Virus record (IMG/VR): IMGVR_UViG_3300031227_002298
Span: 1 to 25,968 of that record
DNA length: 25,968 nucleotides
Strand: one strand, 5' to 3'
Origin: a virus
Both the position numbers and the translations under genes were made by a program. The notes under the pieces were generated by a model. The model searched no databases, had not been told where the DNA came from, and saw only the letters and a program-made list of their open reading frames with translations. Position 1 is the stretch's first letter; every line of letters begins with the position of its first letter. This document shows positions 17,804 to 24,008 of this stretch, in pieces.

Positions 17804-17968
17804 TTACCCTGCCTTTCTCTTAGACCAATGGTCTGTTATGTGTTCCGAGTGGGTCGCATAAAGTTTTAAGTTCTCTAGGCGATTGTCCTTCGTGTCTCCG
17901 TTAATATGATGAACGACTTCTGATTGTGTTTTCTGCGTGTGTGAACTGTTCTGAATTATCCCAATCAT
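17804..17968 (-). pseudogene. HNH endonuclease C-terminal remnant
   Basis: A 54-codon frame contains 'VVHHINGDTKDNRLENLKL' followed by 'YATHSEH' and a basic tail 'HWSKRKAG'. This is the catalytic half of an HNH nuclease: His-His, NG, Asn, Asn and a final His are all in place. The N-terminal half (zinc knuckle and 'EHRL..E..LGR' helix, both present in the 25274 nuclease) is missing. It overlaps the 3' end of the GNAT-like gene by 68 bases in another frame and ends five bases before the ATC of the 64-residue gene. I read it as the relic of a homing nuclease gene inserted between the two. Expression is doubtful. Confidence 0.8.
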
Positions 17969-18413
17969 CCCAAGTGAAAGACTTGTAGTCCTCTCTCGTC
18001 TTGCTATACACCACTCGTCCGTTCTCTTCGTGATCGTGAACGAGGTTAAGCATCTTGCAAAATCTGTGGAGCTTTATATCTCCCTTGTCGAAGCGGACGT
18101 ACACCACGGTCGTGAACTTGAAGAGATGCTCAAACATCAAGTGTGCCGCCTCCAAAGAGAACAACGCACCGCCCTTCATCTCGCTGTACGCATCAAGACT
18201 AAGCCCGCCGAGGTAATGCTTTGCGAACACCACTCCCGATCTTATGCCGTGGACGTATCCCACGTAGAACTGGAAACCATTCTCCATCCCCTCTTTAAGC
18301 ATCATAGCCGGGGTGAGTCGTTTATCATGCTTCCCGGCTAGCTTGAAGGCGTACTCCCAATCATCCCAGCCGACGAACGGAATCAACTCAACGTGACGGC
18401 CTGTAAGGATCAT
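17901..18413 (-). CDS. GNAT-like protein (T7 gp13-like position)
   Basis: A 170-residue protein. The C-terminal half has a GNAT-like end: 'LEAAHLMFEHLFKFTTVVYV' then 'DKGDIKLHRFCKMLNLVHDH', with a strand, turn and short helix as in acyltransferases. Small GNAT-like proteins are frequent near portal genes in podoviruses. The start overlaps the preceding gene as ATGA. The last residues, after about 'YSKTREDYKSFTWDD', run into DNA that also encodes the HNH remnant, so the natural C-terminus has probably been replaced. Acetyl-CoA binding and substrate are unknown. Confidence 0.65.
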   Translation of the reverse strand: MILTGRHVELIPFVGWDDWEYAFKLAGKHDKRLTPAMMLKEGMENGFQFYVGYVHGIRSGVVFAKHYLGGLSLDAYSEMKGGALFSLEAAHLMFEHLFKFTTVVYVRFDKGDIKLHRFCKMLNLVHDHEENGRVVYSKTREDYKSFTWDDWDNSEQFTHAENTIRSRSSY

Positions 18414-18826
18414 TTAGCTTCCTCTCGGATTGCTTGGGCTATATCTTTCATATCGTTATCTGCAACCCTGTCTTCGTTGGCTTTAATCTTTGCCTCCGCT
18501 ATCTCCGCAGCTTTGAGTAAGCCCTGTTTCTTTGCAGCCTTGATAGCCTCATCCATCACACCTTGAATCATAGGAACACCCCAAGAGTCTCCCTCTGCAT
18601 CTAACTCGGTTAAAACCTTCTTCGCCTCATCCCTTGCAGCCTGTTCGTTCTCGCACATATTTTGAACAACCGAATGATTCAAAGAAATTCCATATTGCTT
18701 ACCACGATCCTCAGCTTTCTGGATGGCTGCGGCTATAACCTTCTCTGGAAGAGGAGAGAACTTATCAACCTCATACTTCCATATCTTCTTGCAAACCTCT
18801 CTAGCCTCAGTCTCGCTATCTGTCAT
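18410..18826 (-). CDS. Helical protein of unknown function (138 aa)
   Basis: Its ATG follows the TAG stop of the preceding gene with no gap and in the same frame. It is almost entirely charged helix, with the related segments 'VIAAAIQKAEDRGKQYG' and 'VMDEAIKAAKKQGLLKAAE', and has no membrane segment or motif I recognise. It overlaps the GNAT-like gene by four bases (ATGA). Because of the amber junction, a small amount of read-through fusion with the 71-residue protein is possible, but the ATG right after TAG makes separate translation the simple reading. Confidence 0.7.
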   Translation of the reverse strand: MTDSETEAREVCKKIWKYEVDKFSPLPEKVIAAAIQKAEDRGKQYGISLNHSVVQNMCENEQAARDEAKKVLTELDAEGDSWGVPMIQGVMDEAIKAAKKQGLLKAAEIAEAKIKANEDRVADNDMKDIAQAIREEAK

Positions 18827-19042
18827 CTACACCCCTAAGAGTGACTTGCTCTGCGTATCAGCTTGCGTAGCCAACCCAGCGGCCGGAGTCAGGAGCGTGC
18901 TTTGACCGCTAGCAGACCGCTGCCTCTTCAACATCTTCGCTCGTGCTTTTGCGTCTAACGCCGATTGACTCGGAACAGCAGGAGCGTCCGGGAGCTTCGG
19001 CATACTGATCTTGTCTTTAGCTTTTGAAAAGAGGAACCCCAT
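18827..19042 (-). CDS. Small 'MGFLF...SLLG' protein between terminase and portal
   Basis: A 71-residue basic protein: 'MGFLFSKAKDKI', a Pro/Ala linker, 'AKMLKRQRSASGQSTLLTP' and an end 'KSLLGV'. It overlaps the large terminase stop as TAATG. It is a likely paralogue or domain homologue of the 17605-17799 product, sharing both ends of the protein. Such proteins are typical in the terminase-portal interval of podoviruses, and their role is not known. The stop is TAG, followed at once by the ATG of the next gene. Confidence 0.75.
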   Translation of the reverse strand: MGFLFSKAKDKISMPKLPDAPAVPSQSALDAKARAKMLKRQRSASGQSTLLTPAAGLATQADTQSKSLLGV

Positions 19043-20577
19043 TATGATATCTCCGTTGTTATATTTGCTTCCCGTTGAAGCCCACGAACGTCTGCCATTG
19101 CGTTCATCGGAGGCTCAGCAAATTGCATAAACATACTTAACGCATCAATGAGATCGACAAACAGAGATTTAAACGAATCTCTTGTAACGCCCATCAACTC
19201 TGACTCCATCTCTGCCAACCAATGTGCTTCGTTAGGGAACCAGATGGTGTGAGCTTTGAAGCGAGGCCCCATCATCTTGATCCTCTCAAGCTTCGTCCCT
19301 TGCTTGGCGTGTTCGATTGGCACGATGTTGAAGAAGTTCCTGCGAAGTGGCATCTCTTTTAAGAAGAAAGGCTCTAACACTTGCTTGAGCATCCCTTTCT
19401 CGATCCCGACATCCTTCGGCTTCCATTGCCTGACCTTGGCGAACGTGGTGTCAATCAACTCTACTGAGTCCCAACGTCCAAACGGGCAGTCCACGACGAA
19501 CCAGTTATTGTCCTTGTCCACAGCGATGACGGGGATAGCTCTGTAACAAGCGTCCTTCTGCGTGCTCGACGCCGGATCCATTGCCATGTAAAGCGTGCAT
19601 CCTTTGATGATGTTGTCCACGGTGTTCGCAGAGTAATAGCGGAAGTCCTCTTTGTGGAACTGTCTCGCTTCCTCAGAGATGGACTCGCACATCTTCTCTC
19701 GCATCCATAGGTCTAGCTTCCCGAGCTTTCGGTAGTCCTCACGCTGCTTATCAATCTCCTCAATCGAGTATGCGGAAGGCCAGCTTGATTCTCCGTTTGG
19801 CATGATCGCCGGAACCTTCATCGTCTGGAAGCGTAGTTCAGAGCGATTGGCAAACACTCGTTCAGTGATGCAACGCTCCCCTAGGTTGTTCCCGATGATG
19901 AAGATGCGAGTGGAGTTGCCGAGGAACATCACGTCACTCAAGAACCATTCCCAGTCTTTGACGGTGACAGCATCGCTCTTTGCGTCGTCTACGTCCTGGG
20001 GGTCGTCAATGATGCAGATGTGCGGTCTTCGGTCGATGTTCGCTAGTCCACGGATTGAACTGCCTTTCCCGAAAGCGGCGATACGCACGTTGATAACGTC
20101 CCCTTTCTCGTCATACACGTCAACCGAGAACACGGACGCTGACTTCTCTTTGACTTCTTTCATGTTGAAGTTGAGGGATGGAGTGGTGAGATACTCGTTC
20201 TCGATCTCTTTGAGCTTCTCAGCAGCGAGGTCGGAGTTGTTCTTGATTATGACGATGTACGCTCTATCGGGAGTCGGGAAGCGAAGAGCGTATAATGGGA
20301 ACGCCCGTAATATGTATTGCGTCTTCGCTGATTCCCTAAACCCTTGAATACAGAAGTGTTCTTTATCGTGGAGCAACGCCCGTGACCAGTCGTAGTGGAA
20401 CTGAGCCGGGGTGCATTGCTTCTCCCCGTTCACCAGCATGATGTGTCTGAAATCAACGAGAGATGACTTAGCCTTAGCAAACGCAGTCTCAAGCCTGATC
20501 TTTAACTCTGCCTGAGCCTCTAACGCAGCGTCCGGCTTAGTTTCTGTTGCTGATAGGATCGTATCTTGATTCACCAA
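19042..20577 (-). CDS. Terminase large subunit
   Basis: A 511-residue packaging motor ATPase and nuclease. The deviant Walker A is GFRESAKT (79-86), Walker B is ICIIDDP (about 167-173), and a coupling-type segment 'RIFIIGNN' lies at about 204-211. The RNase H-like nuclease has acidic residues at D304 ('MAMDPAS'), E363 ('GIEKG') and D445/D448 ('FVDLIDAL'). The start is TTG (20577) or GTG (20574); both are non-AUG and lie inside the 3' end of the candidate small terminase (about 40 bases of overlap), with AGAGGG upstream. Length fits the T7/Sf6-type range. Confidence 0.95.
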   Translation of the reverse strand: MVNQDTILSATETKPDAALEAQAELKIRLETAFAKAKSSLVDFRHIMLVNGEKQCTPAQFHYDWSRALLHDKEHFCIQGFRESAKTQYILRAFPLYALRFPTPDRAYIVIIKNNSDLAAEKLKEIENEYLTTPSLNFNMKEVKEKSASVFSVDVYDEKGDVINVRIAAFGKGSSIRGLANIDRRPHICIIDDPQDVDDAKSDAVTVKDWEWFLSDVMFLGNSTRIFIIGNNLGERCITERVFANRSELRFQTMKVPAIMPNGESSWPSAYSIEEIDKQREDYRKLGKLDLWMREKMCESISEEARQFHKEDFRYYSANTVDNIIKGCTLYMAMDPASSTQKDACYRAIPVIAVDKDNNWFVVDCPFGRWDSVELIDTTFAKVRQWKPKDVGIEKGMLKQVLEPFFLKEMPLRRNFFNIVPIEHAKQGTKLERIKMMGPRFKAHTIWFPNEAHWLAEMESELMGVTRDSFKSLFVDLIDALSMFMQFAEPPMNAMADVRGLQREANITTEIS

Positions 20578-20821
20578 GGCCTGCCCTCTCTAGTAACTGC
20601 TGAAAGAAGTATTGATTCACGACCGGGCCTGTCTGATTCACTTGCTTCCCGATATCCTTAGTCACAACGTCTAGTGCTGTCTTGAACTGTCTGTGATCTT
20701 GTTCCGGAGTGACATCCTTCTTCCTCATCAACCGCAGAAGATAAGTGACGGAATACCTTTTGAGCATCCCGTAATCAATGTGCTTACTCTTTTGCCATGC
20801 ACCGCTTCCCTTACCGCCCAT
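20537..20821 (-). CDS. Candidate small terminase subunit
   Basis: A 94-residue basic helical protein ('MGGKGSGAWQKSKHIDYGML', then 'YLLRLMRKKDVTPEQD'), first gene of the leftward operon and overlapping the large terminase. A GGAAAGGG ribosome site lies five bases before the ATG. Size and position fit a terminase small subunit that recognises phage DNA, although I do not see a definite HTH. It could also be an unrelated DNA-packaging accessory. Confidence 0.55.
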   Translation of the reverse strand: MGGKGSGAWQKSKHIDYGMLKRYSVTYLLRLMRKKDVTPEQDHRQFKTALDVVTKDIGKQVNQTGPVVNQYFFQQLLERAGLGESRYDPISNRN

Positions 20822-20870
20822 AAAACCCTTTCCAAAATCTACAACTCTTTTCTGACGTAGCGTTTACTGC

Positions 20871-20910
20871 AAAAGAACCCCCGCTAAGATCCGTAGACCT
20901 TAAACGGGGG
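20871..20910 (-). terminator. Leftward intrinsic terminator with UNCG tetraloop
   Basis: On the leftward strand the arms at 20896-20910 and 20878-20891 form a stem of about 14 bp with two G-U pairs and one bulged base, closed by the stable C(TACG)G loop, and followed by TTCTTTT. It would stop leftward transcription about 50 bases before the candidate small terminase gene, so late genes must either have a promoter between 20870 and 20821 or depend on antitermination. Confidence 0.7.
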
Positions 20911-21240
20911 AGAGAGGCATCGCCTTCTGAGGAGCGATTGCCGATTCCGTTATCTCTAATATTCATAAGCACACCCCAACCACTTATCTGGCATAAGACC
21001 TAGGCGTAACAACCTAGTAGAAAGAGAGTCGATTATATCGGTCACTTGCTATCGTGCAAGTAAGACGCTGGCTTCATATGCCTTATAAGACCGTTTTCCC
21101 ATCAACATTTCAATGGCAATCGTGGTTCCGTCAGCCGGAGCTGATTTCGTTTGGGTGTTATCACCCGCAGAATTGATGTTCTCTCTTTTCTAGTATCTCT
21201 TTGAGTTAAGGTCAAAGTCGTAAAAACACCCTAGTTACTA
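20911..21240. other. Hairpin-rich tract without a normal gene
   Basis: No open frame with a normal start was found here beyond short ones. Stems (plus coordinates): 20916-20923/20934-20942; 20983-20987/20993-20997; 21000-21004/21013-21017; a three-way-junction-like unit 21039-21043/21089-21093 enclosing 21044-21049/21056-21061 and 21070-21072/21080-21082; 21131-21135/21140-21144; 21153-21157/21162-21166; and 21199-21204/21212-21217 inside 21191-21195/21236-21240. On the leftward strand one frame holds open segments of 46 and 29 codons separated by TAG. It may be a structured RNA ended by the 20871 terminator, or a decayed gene. Confidence 0.4.
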
Positions 21241-21408
21241 ATATCTAACCCAAGCCGAATCAATCGCTTGGTTCAATTCCCTATAATCACTCGCTTCTAA
21301 CCTTGCGAACTTTCCGATTTCATCTAATCCATTGATCGACTGCAAAGCGTGACGGATATCCTCGTTCAAGAAATATCGCTTGTTTGCGATATCCTGTCTT
21401 TTACCCAT
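21238..21408 (-). CDS. Possible 56-residue leftward protein
   Basis: The ORF from ATG 21408 to TAG encodes 'MGKRQDIANKRYFLNEDIRH', 'ALQSINGLDEIGKFARLEAS' and 'DYRELNQAIDSAWVRY', a plausible helical, charged protein. The stop is doubled (TAG TAA). No ribosome site precedes the ATG, and the frame stays open 19 codons further upstream without another ATG. The DNA also contains perfect hairpins (21250-21255/21266-21271 and 21373-21379/21386-21392). It could be a real small gene, part of a structured RNA, or a decayed gene. Confidence 0.4.
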   Translation of the reverse strand: MGKRQDIANKRYFLNEDIRHALQSINGLDEIGKFARLEASDYRELNQAIDSAWVRY

Positions 21409-21509
21409 GCAGTATTTTGAATCTGCAATTTTCCATACGTTTATCCTATATAACTATTATATAATAATTCGTTGACGATATCTACCCAAAAGAAAGTTAA
21501 TAATATAAT

Positions 21510-21538
21510 TTGACATATCTGTTGATACACTATAAAGT
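21510..21538 (+). promoter_or_regulatory. Candidate promoter of the rightward operon
   Basis: TTGACA at 21510-21515 is a perfect -35. TATAAA at 21531 (15-base spacer) or TAAAGT at 21533 (17-base spacer) could be the -10. It sits in an AT-rich stretch (about 21430-21545) 50-75 bases before the first rightward gene. No other sigma-70-like pair in this gap is as good. Confidence 0.55.
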
Positions 21539-21586
21539 ATATTCCATAAGGTGACGTTAAGGTAATAACCATAAAGGAGGTTAGCC

Positions 21587-21748
21587 ATGACAGACTTTGA
21601 CGTGAAAGAATGTAACGGATGCGGAACTCACCTTTGCGAAGACGAGATGAAACAAGGAGCGGATGAGAACTGGTATTGCCCGGAGTGCTATTACCCAGAA
21701 CCCCAACCAGATTTAGTGGACTTCATGTCCTGCAAGGAGGATCGATAA
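21587..21748 (+). CDS. Small zinc-ribbon protein
   Basis: A 53-residue acidic protein with CNGC (C9, C12) and CPEC (C31, C34): two CxxC knuckles 18 residues apart, the form of a zinc ribbon. It is the first gene of the rightward operon, with a very strong site (AAAGGAGG, six bases before ATG). It may be a transcription or host-takeover factor, but the sequence shows only the metal site. It ends in a TAATG overlap with the next gene. Confidence 0.8.
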   Translation: MTDFDVKECNGCGTHLCEDEMKQGADENWYCPECYYPEPQPDLVDFMSCKEDR

Positions 21749-22074
21749 TGCTTACCGTTGAAGAACGAATCGAATATCTCACGGAACTGAGACTCAACCG
21801 GGAGTTTTACTCCGCAGTTATCGACGACAGGATCAGAGACTTAGCCCACGGACACGTTGAGAAGGATGACCCGAAGTTCTTCGAAGAGATCGATTACCTT
21901 GAAACCAAGGGTGACGTTCTTCGTGCTCACCTCGGCATCAAAGCTGTCGGAGAATTGATGCTGTGCGAGGAATGTAACGGGTTCTACACCGCAAACGAAG
22001 TCAAGCACGAGAAATGCACGCTCAACTACGCTTGCTGTGCCTTACACGCCGGCAAGACCTTAATCAGAATATAG
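21748..22074 (+). CDS. Helical protein with C-terminal Cys cluster
   Basis: A 108-residue protein starting at the ATG that overlaps the previous stop, with AAGGAGG nine bases before. Residues 1-65 are charged helices ('LTVEERIEYLTELRLNREF', 'EEIDYLETKGDVLRAHLG'). Residues 73-100 hold CEEC, a further C at 90, CC at 96-97 and His 100, probably a zinc-binding site. It is the second Cys-rich small protein in a row. Function not recognised. Confidence 0.75.
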   Translation: MLTVEERIEYLTELRLNREFYSAVIDDRIRDLAHGHVEKDDPKFFEEIDYLETKGDVLRAHLGIKAVGELMLCEECNGFYTANEVKHEKCTLNYACCALHAGKTLIRI

Positions 22075-22082
22075 GGGGGAAT

Positions 22083-22283
22083 ATGATCAACTTTACTGTA
22101 GAATGTTACAACCTCGAAACGAATAGGTGGGACGTTACCGACACCGCTCCCACTCTTGACACAGCCTTTGATAAGGCAGCCCTTCGCATCGGCTACTCAA
22201 AGATTCACGACACCGTAGCGATCCTTGATATGAAGGGTGAATTCGTCTATAAGTCTGACGACCCGATTGCGAGGGTGCGATAA
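22083..22283 (+). CDS. Small beta-rich protein of unknown function
   Basis: A 66-residue protein starting at ATG 22083 with AGGGGGGA before it. 'MINFTVECYNLETNRWDVTD' followed by 'ALRIGYSKIHDTVAILDMKG' and 'EFVYKSD' suggests a strand-helix-strand-strand fold; residues about 40-60 look like two strands with a turn. It overlaps the next gene by one base (TAATG). I recognise no family. Confidence 0.7.
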   Translation: MINFTVECYNLETNRWDVTDTAPTLDTAFDKAALRIGYSKIHDTVAILDMKGEFVYKSDDPIARVR

Positions 22284-22462
22284 TGTCCACCCTCTTAAAC
22301 AAGAAGAACGTCAAACGCATCGCCCTTGAGGTTGCCAAGGAATCCCGAGCACACGAGTTCACGAGAGTATCATCGGAGTTCATTGAGAAGATGGACTTCA
22401 AACTTCGCATTGAAATCCAACGCTACATCACATCAATCCCCTCCAAAGGGAAAACGATTTAG
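22283..22462 (+). CDS. Small basic histone-fold-like candidate
   Basis: A 59-residue basic protein starting in a TAATG overlap. The order is a first helix 'KKNVKRIALEVAKESRAH', a short turn 'FTRVS', a long helix 'SEFIEKMDFKLRIEIQRYIT' and an end 'PSKGKTI'. This resembles small bacterial and phage proteins with a histone-like fold, which end in a 'GrkT'-type loop. It is short of a full second strap and third helix, so it may be a minimal dimer. DNA binding is inferred. The stop TAG is in frame with the next gene's ATG nine bases on. Confidence 0.6.
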   Translation: MSTLLNKKNVKRIALEVAKESRAHEFTRVSSEFIEKMDFKLRIEIQRYITSIPSKGKTI

Positions 22463-22471
22463 AAAGGAACT

Positions 22472-22681
22472 ATGACACTCCAGAAGAAGCACCTAACAGT
22501 CGGCGAGGCTCAGGAGTATCTTGAGCTGAACGGCATAGATTTCAGTCAGGTCTGGATCAGAACCTTGATTATGACCAAGAAAGTAAAGAGCAAGAAGGTG
22601 TTTAGTAGCCGTATCATTCCACGCACCGAATTAGATAAAATCATCGACGACAGAAAAGGGAGAGAAAAACAATGCCGATAA
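22472..22681 (+). CDS. Small helix-turn-helix (MerR/excisionase-type) protein
   Basis: A 69-residue basic protein: 'LTVGEAQEYLELNGIDFS' then 'QVWIRTLIMTKKVKSKKV' and 'RIIPRTELDKIIDDRKG'. The first part fits the helix-turn-helix of excisionase or MerR-like DNA-binding proteins (choice of helix, then 'I...I..G' type wing, then 'I....LD..I'). AGAAAGGA lies before the ATG. It overlaps the recombinase gene by 10 bases. It is probably a small DNA-binding regulator. Confidence 0.65.
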   Translation: MTLQKKHLTVGEAQEYLELNGIDFSQVWIRTLIMTKKVKSKKVFSSRIIPRTELDKIIDDRKGREKQCR

Positions 22682-23175
22682 CGATACATGGAAATTCATA
22701 CGTCACGGTAGCTGAGAGGTTGCAAGAGGTTCACAAGATTCTCAAAGGATCACGGGTGAGCATCACGACCGAAGTGCTAGTCCACTCCCCGGTCGTCGTG
22801 AAAGCAACAGTCGTAACCGATCAAGGAACGTTCACAGGCACGTCAGCCGCTAACCCTTCAAAGGCCATCGAGAAGGTAAGCCCATACGAGGTTGCGGAGA
22901 CATCAGCCGTGGGCAGAGCGTTGATATTCGCCGGGTTCACGGGCGGGAACGGTGGCTCTATCGCATCAGCCGAGGAGATGCAGAAGGCGACCGGCGAGGA
23001 CGTGGAGTTCATCCTCGACCAGGAGATAATCGTCCTCCGTGACTACATCCTGTCCACGGGAACGGACGAGAAGAAGTTCCTTGCGTGGCTGAAGGTGGAA
23101 GCAGTTGAAGAGATCCCGGTAAGCTCGTACAAGAAAGCACTTGAAGCACTCAAAGCGAAAGGAAAGAAGAAATGA
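22672..23175 (+). CDS. Rad52/ERF-like single-strand annealing protein
   Basis: A 167-residue protein: 'YVTVAERLQEVHKIL' opening, 'VVVKATVVTDQGTFTGTSAA' strands, and the strongly conserved 'VAETSAVGRALIFAGF' (about 74-89) followed by 'SIASAEEM'. This pattern is shared by phage annealing proteins that remote-homology searches place near Rad52/DdrA/ERF. The C-terminus ('KFLAWLKVEAVEEIPVSSYK') is a small helical tail typical of phage annealing proteins. It would anneal ssDNA made by the exonuclease encoded four bases of overlap downstream. Confidence 0.75.
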   Translation: MPITIHGNSYVTVAERLQEVHKILKGSRVSITTEVLVHSPVVVKATVVTDQGTFTGTSAANPSKAIEKVSPYEVAETSAVGRALIFAGFTGGNGGSIASAEEMQKATGEDVEFILDQEIIVLRDYILSTGTDEKKFLAWLKVEAVEEIPVSSYKKALEALKAKGKKK

Positions 23176-23771
23176 TAAAAATCGACTGCGAACAAGGAAG
23201 CCAGGAGTGGTTCGATGTAAAGCTGGGAGTCCCTAGTGCGTCGAACTTCGACAAGATCGTAACCATGAAAGGAGAACCATCGAAGCAAGCTCAGAAGTAT
23301 ATGTATCAACTCACCGCCGAGCGTGTCAGCGGCGTGAGAGAGGAGACATTCCAAAGCCAAGCCATGACCCGAGGCATTGAGATGGAAGCGGAGGCACGAG
23401 GGCTGTACGAGATCGCTACGGGTGCTACCGTTGACCTGTGCGGTCTTTGCTTCAAGGACGAGGCTAAGCTGTTCGGTGCGTCACCAGATGGGTTGGTCGG
23501 TGAGGACGGTTGCATTGAAATCAAATGCCCGAACGCAGCGACTCACGTTGGATATCTCCTGGGCAAAAAGTTGCCAAGCGAATACTTCCAACAGACCCAG
23601 GGGCAGTTGCTCGTGACCGGGCGTAAGTGGAACGACTATGTTTCATACTTCCCAGGACTGAAGCCTTTGATCGTGAGAGTCGTGAGGGACGAGGTGTTCC
23701 TTGAGGCTCTTGAGAAAGAATTGAACAACTTCGTAACCGAATTAAACAAACTAGTAAACCAAATCAAATAG
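23172..23771 (+). CDS. YqaJ/lambda-type viral exonuclease
   Basis: A 199-residue PD-(D/E)XK nuclease. Motifs in order: 'GSQEWFDVKLGVPSASNF' (9-26), 'RGIEMEAEAR' (67-76), 'GASPDGLV' with catalytic D106, 'CIEIKCP' with E116 and K118, and 'QTQGQLLVTG' (141-150). All catalytic residues are present and the length is normal. It makes 3' ssDNA from dsDNA ends for the upstream annealing protein, with which it overlaps (ATGA). Confidence 0.95.
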   Translation: MIKIDCEQGSQEWFDVKLGVPSASNFDKIVTMKGEPSKQAQKYMYQLTAERVSGVREETFQSQAMTRGIEMEAEARGLYEIATGATVDLCGLCFKDEAKLFGASPDGLVGEDGCIEIKCPNAATHVGYLLGKKLPSEYFQQTQGQLLVTGRKWNDYVSYFPGLKPLIVRVVRDEVFLEALEKELNNFVTELNKLVNQIK

Positions 23772-23779
23772 GAGGATGT

Positions 23780-23974
23780 ATGGAAAAGAAATTCTTGTGT
23801 GTAGGAGAGCCGTATAAAGGCAGTGATGGCTCTGATAAGATGTACTTCAACAGGATAGGGGAACTGTTCACCGGGAAGAATGGTAAAGAGTACGCTAAGA
23901 TTTACCACATCCCCGGAACACTAGTCCATGTGTTTGAAGACAAACCCAAGGAAACGGAAGGAGCTGCATTCTAG
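23780..23974 (+). CDS. Small protein of unknown function after the exonuclease
   Basis: A 64-residue protein with AGGAGG before the ATG. 'FLCVGEPYKGSDGSDKMYFN', 'RIGELFTGKNGKEYAKIYHI' and an acidic tail ('DKPKETEGAAF') suggest a small beta-barrel with a disordered acidic end, somewhat like ssDNA-binding accessory proteins. No family is claimed. It ends in TAG, and a promoter and leader RNA begin just after it. Confidence 0.7.
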   Translation: MEKKFLCVGEPYKGSDGSDKMYFNRIGELFTGKNGKEYAKIYHIPGTLVHVFEDKPKETEGAAF

Positions 23975-23993
23975 TGGACTTTCCGTTCTCTAG

Positions 23994-24002
23994 TGGTATA
24001 CT
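23994..24002 (+). promoter_or_regulatory. Extended -10 promoter (TGGTATACT)
   Basis: A TG one base before TATACT makes an extended -10 element that needs little -35; TGGACT lies about 16 bases upstream. Expected start about 24009-24010, exactly at the base of the long leader stem. The promoter is nested in a perfect 9-base inverted repeat, TTTCCGTTC (23980-23988) and GAACGGAAA (24018-24026). Confidence 0.6.
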
Positions 24003-24008
24003 CTTTCT

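Noticed and set aside
19042-20577. Loss of the terminase ATPase because Walker A is not GxxxxGK[ST]
   Set aside because: GFRESAKT is an accepted deviant form in phage large terminases, and Walker B and nuclease acidic residues are all present.
20817-20966. Leftward 49-codon ORF (MNIRDNGIGN...) overlapping the candidate small terminase start
   Set aside because: It reads through the terminator hairpin and the small terminase start, and its composition is not protein-like. A +1 frameshift joining it to the upstream frame was considered and has no slippery site.
20822-21586. tRNA, tmRNA, RNase P or group I intron in the divergent centre
   Set aside because: No cloverleaf with CCA-type end, no tmRNA tag frame, no conserved RNase P or intron core motifs were found on either strand.
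12530-22681. Genome-wide reassignment of TAG to glutamine
   Set aside because: Several genes end in TAG directly before a good ribosome site and ATG. Reading through the DUF115-like gene's TAG would run about 40 codons across tail tubular A in the wrong frame. Normal code with TAG as stop fits nearly all genes.
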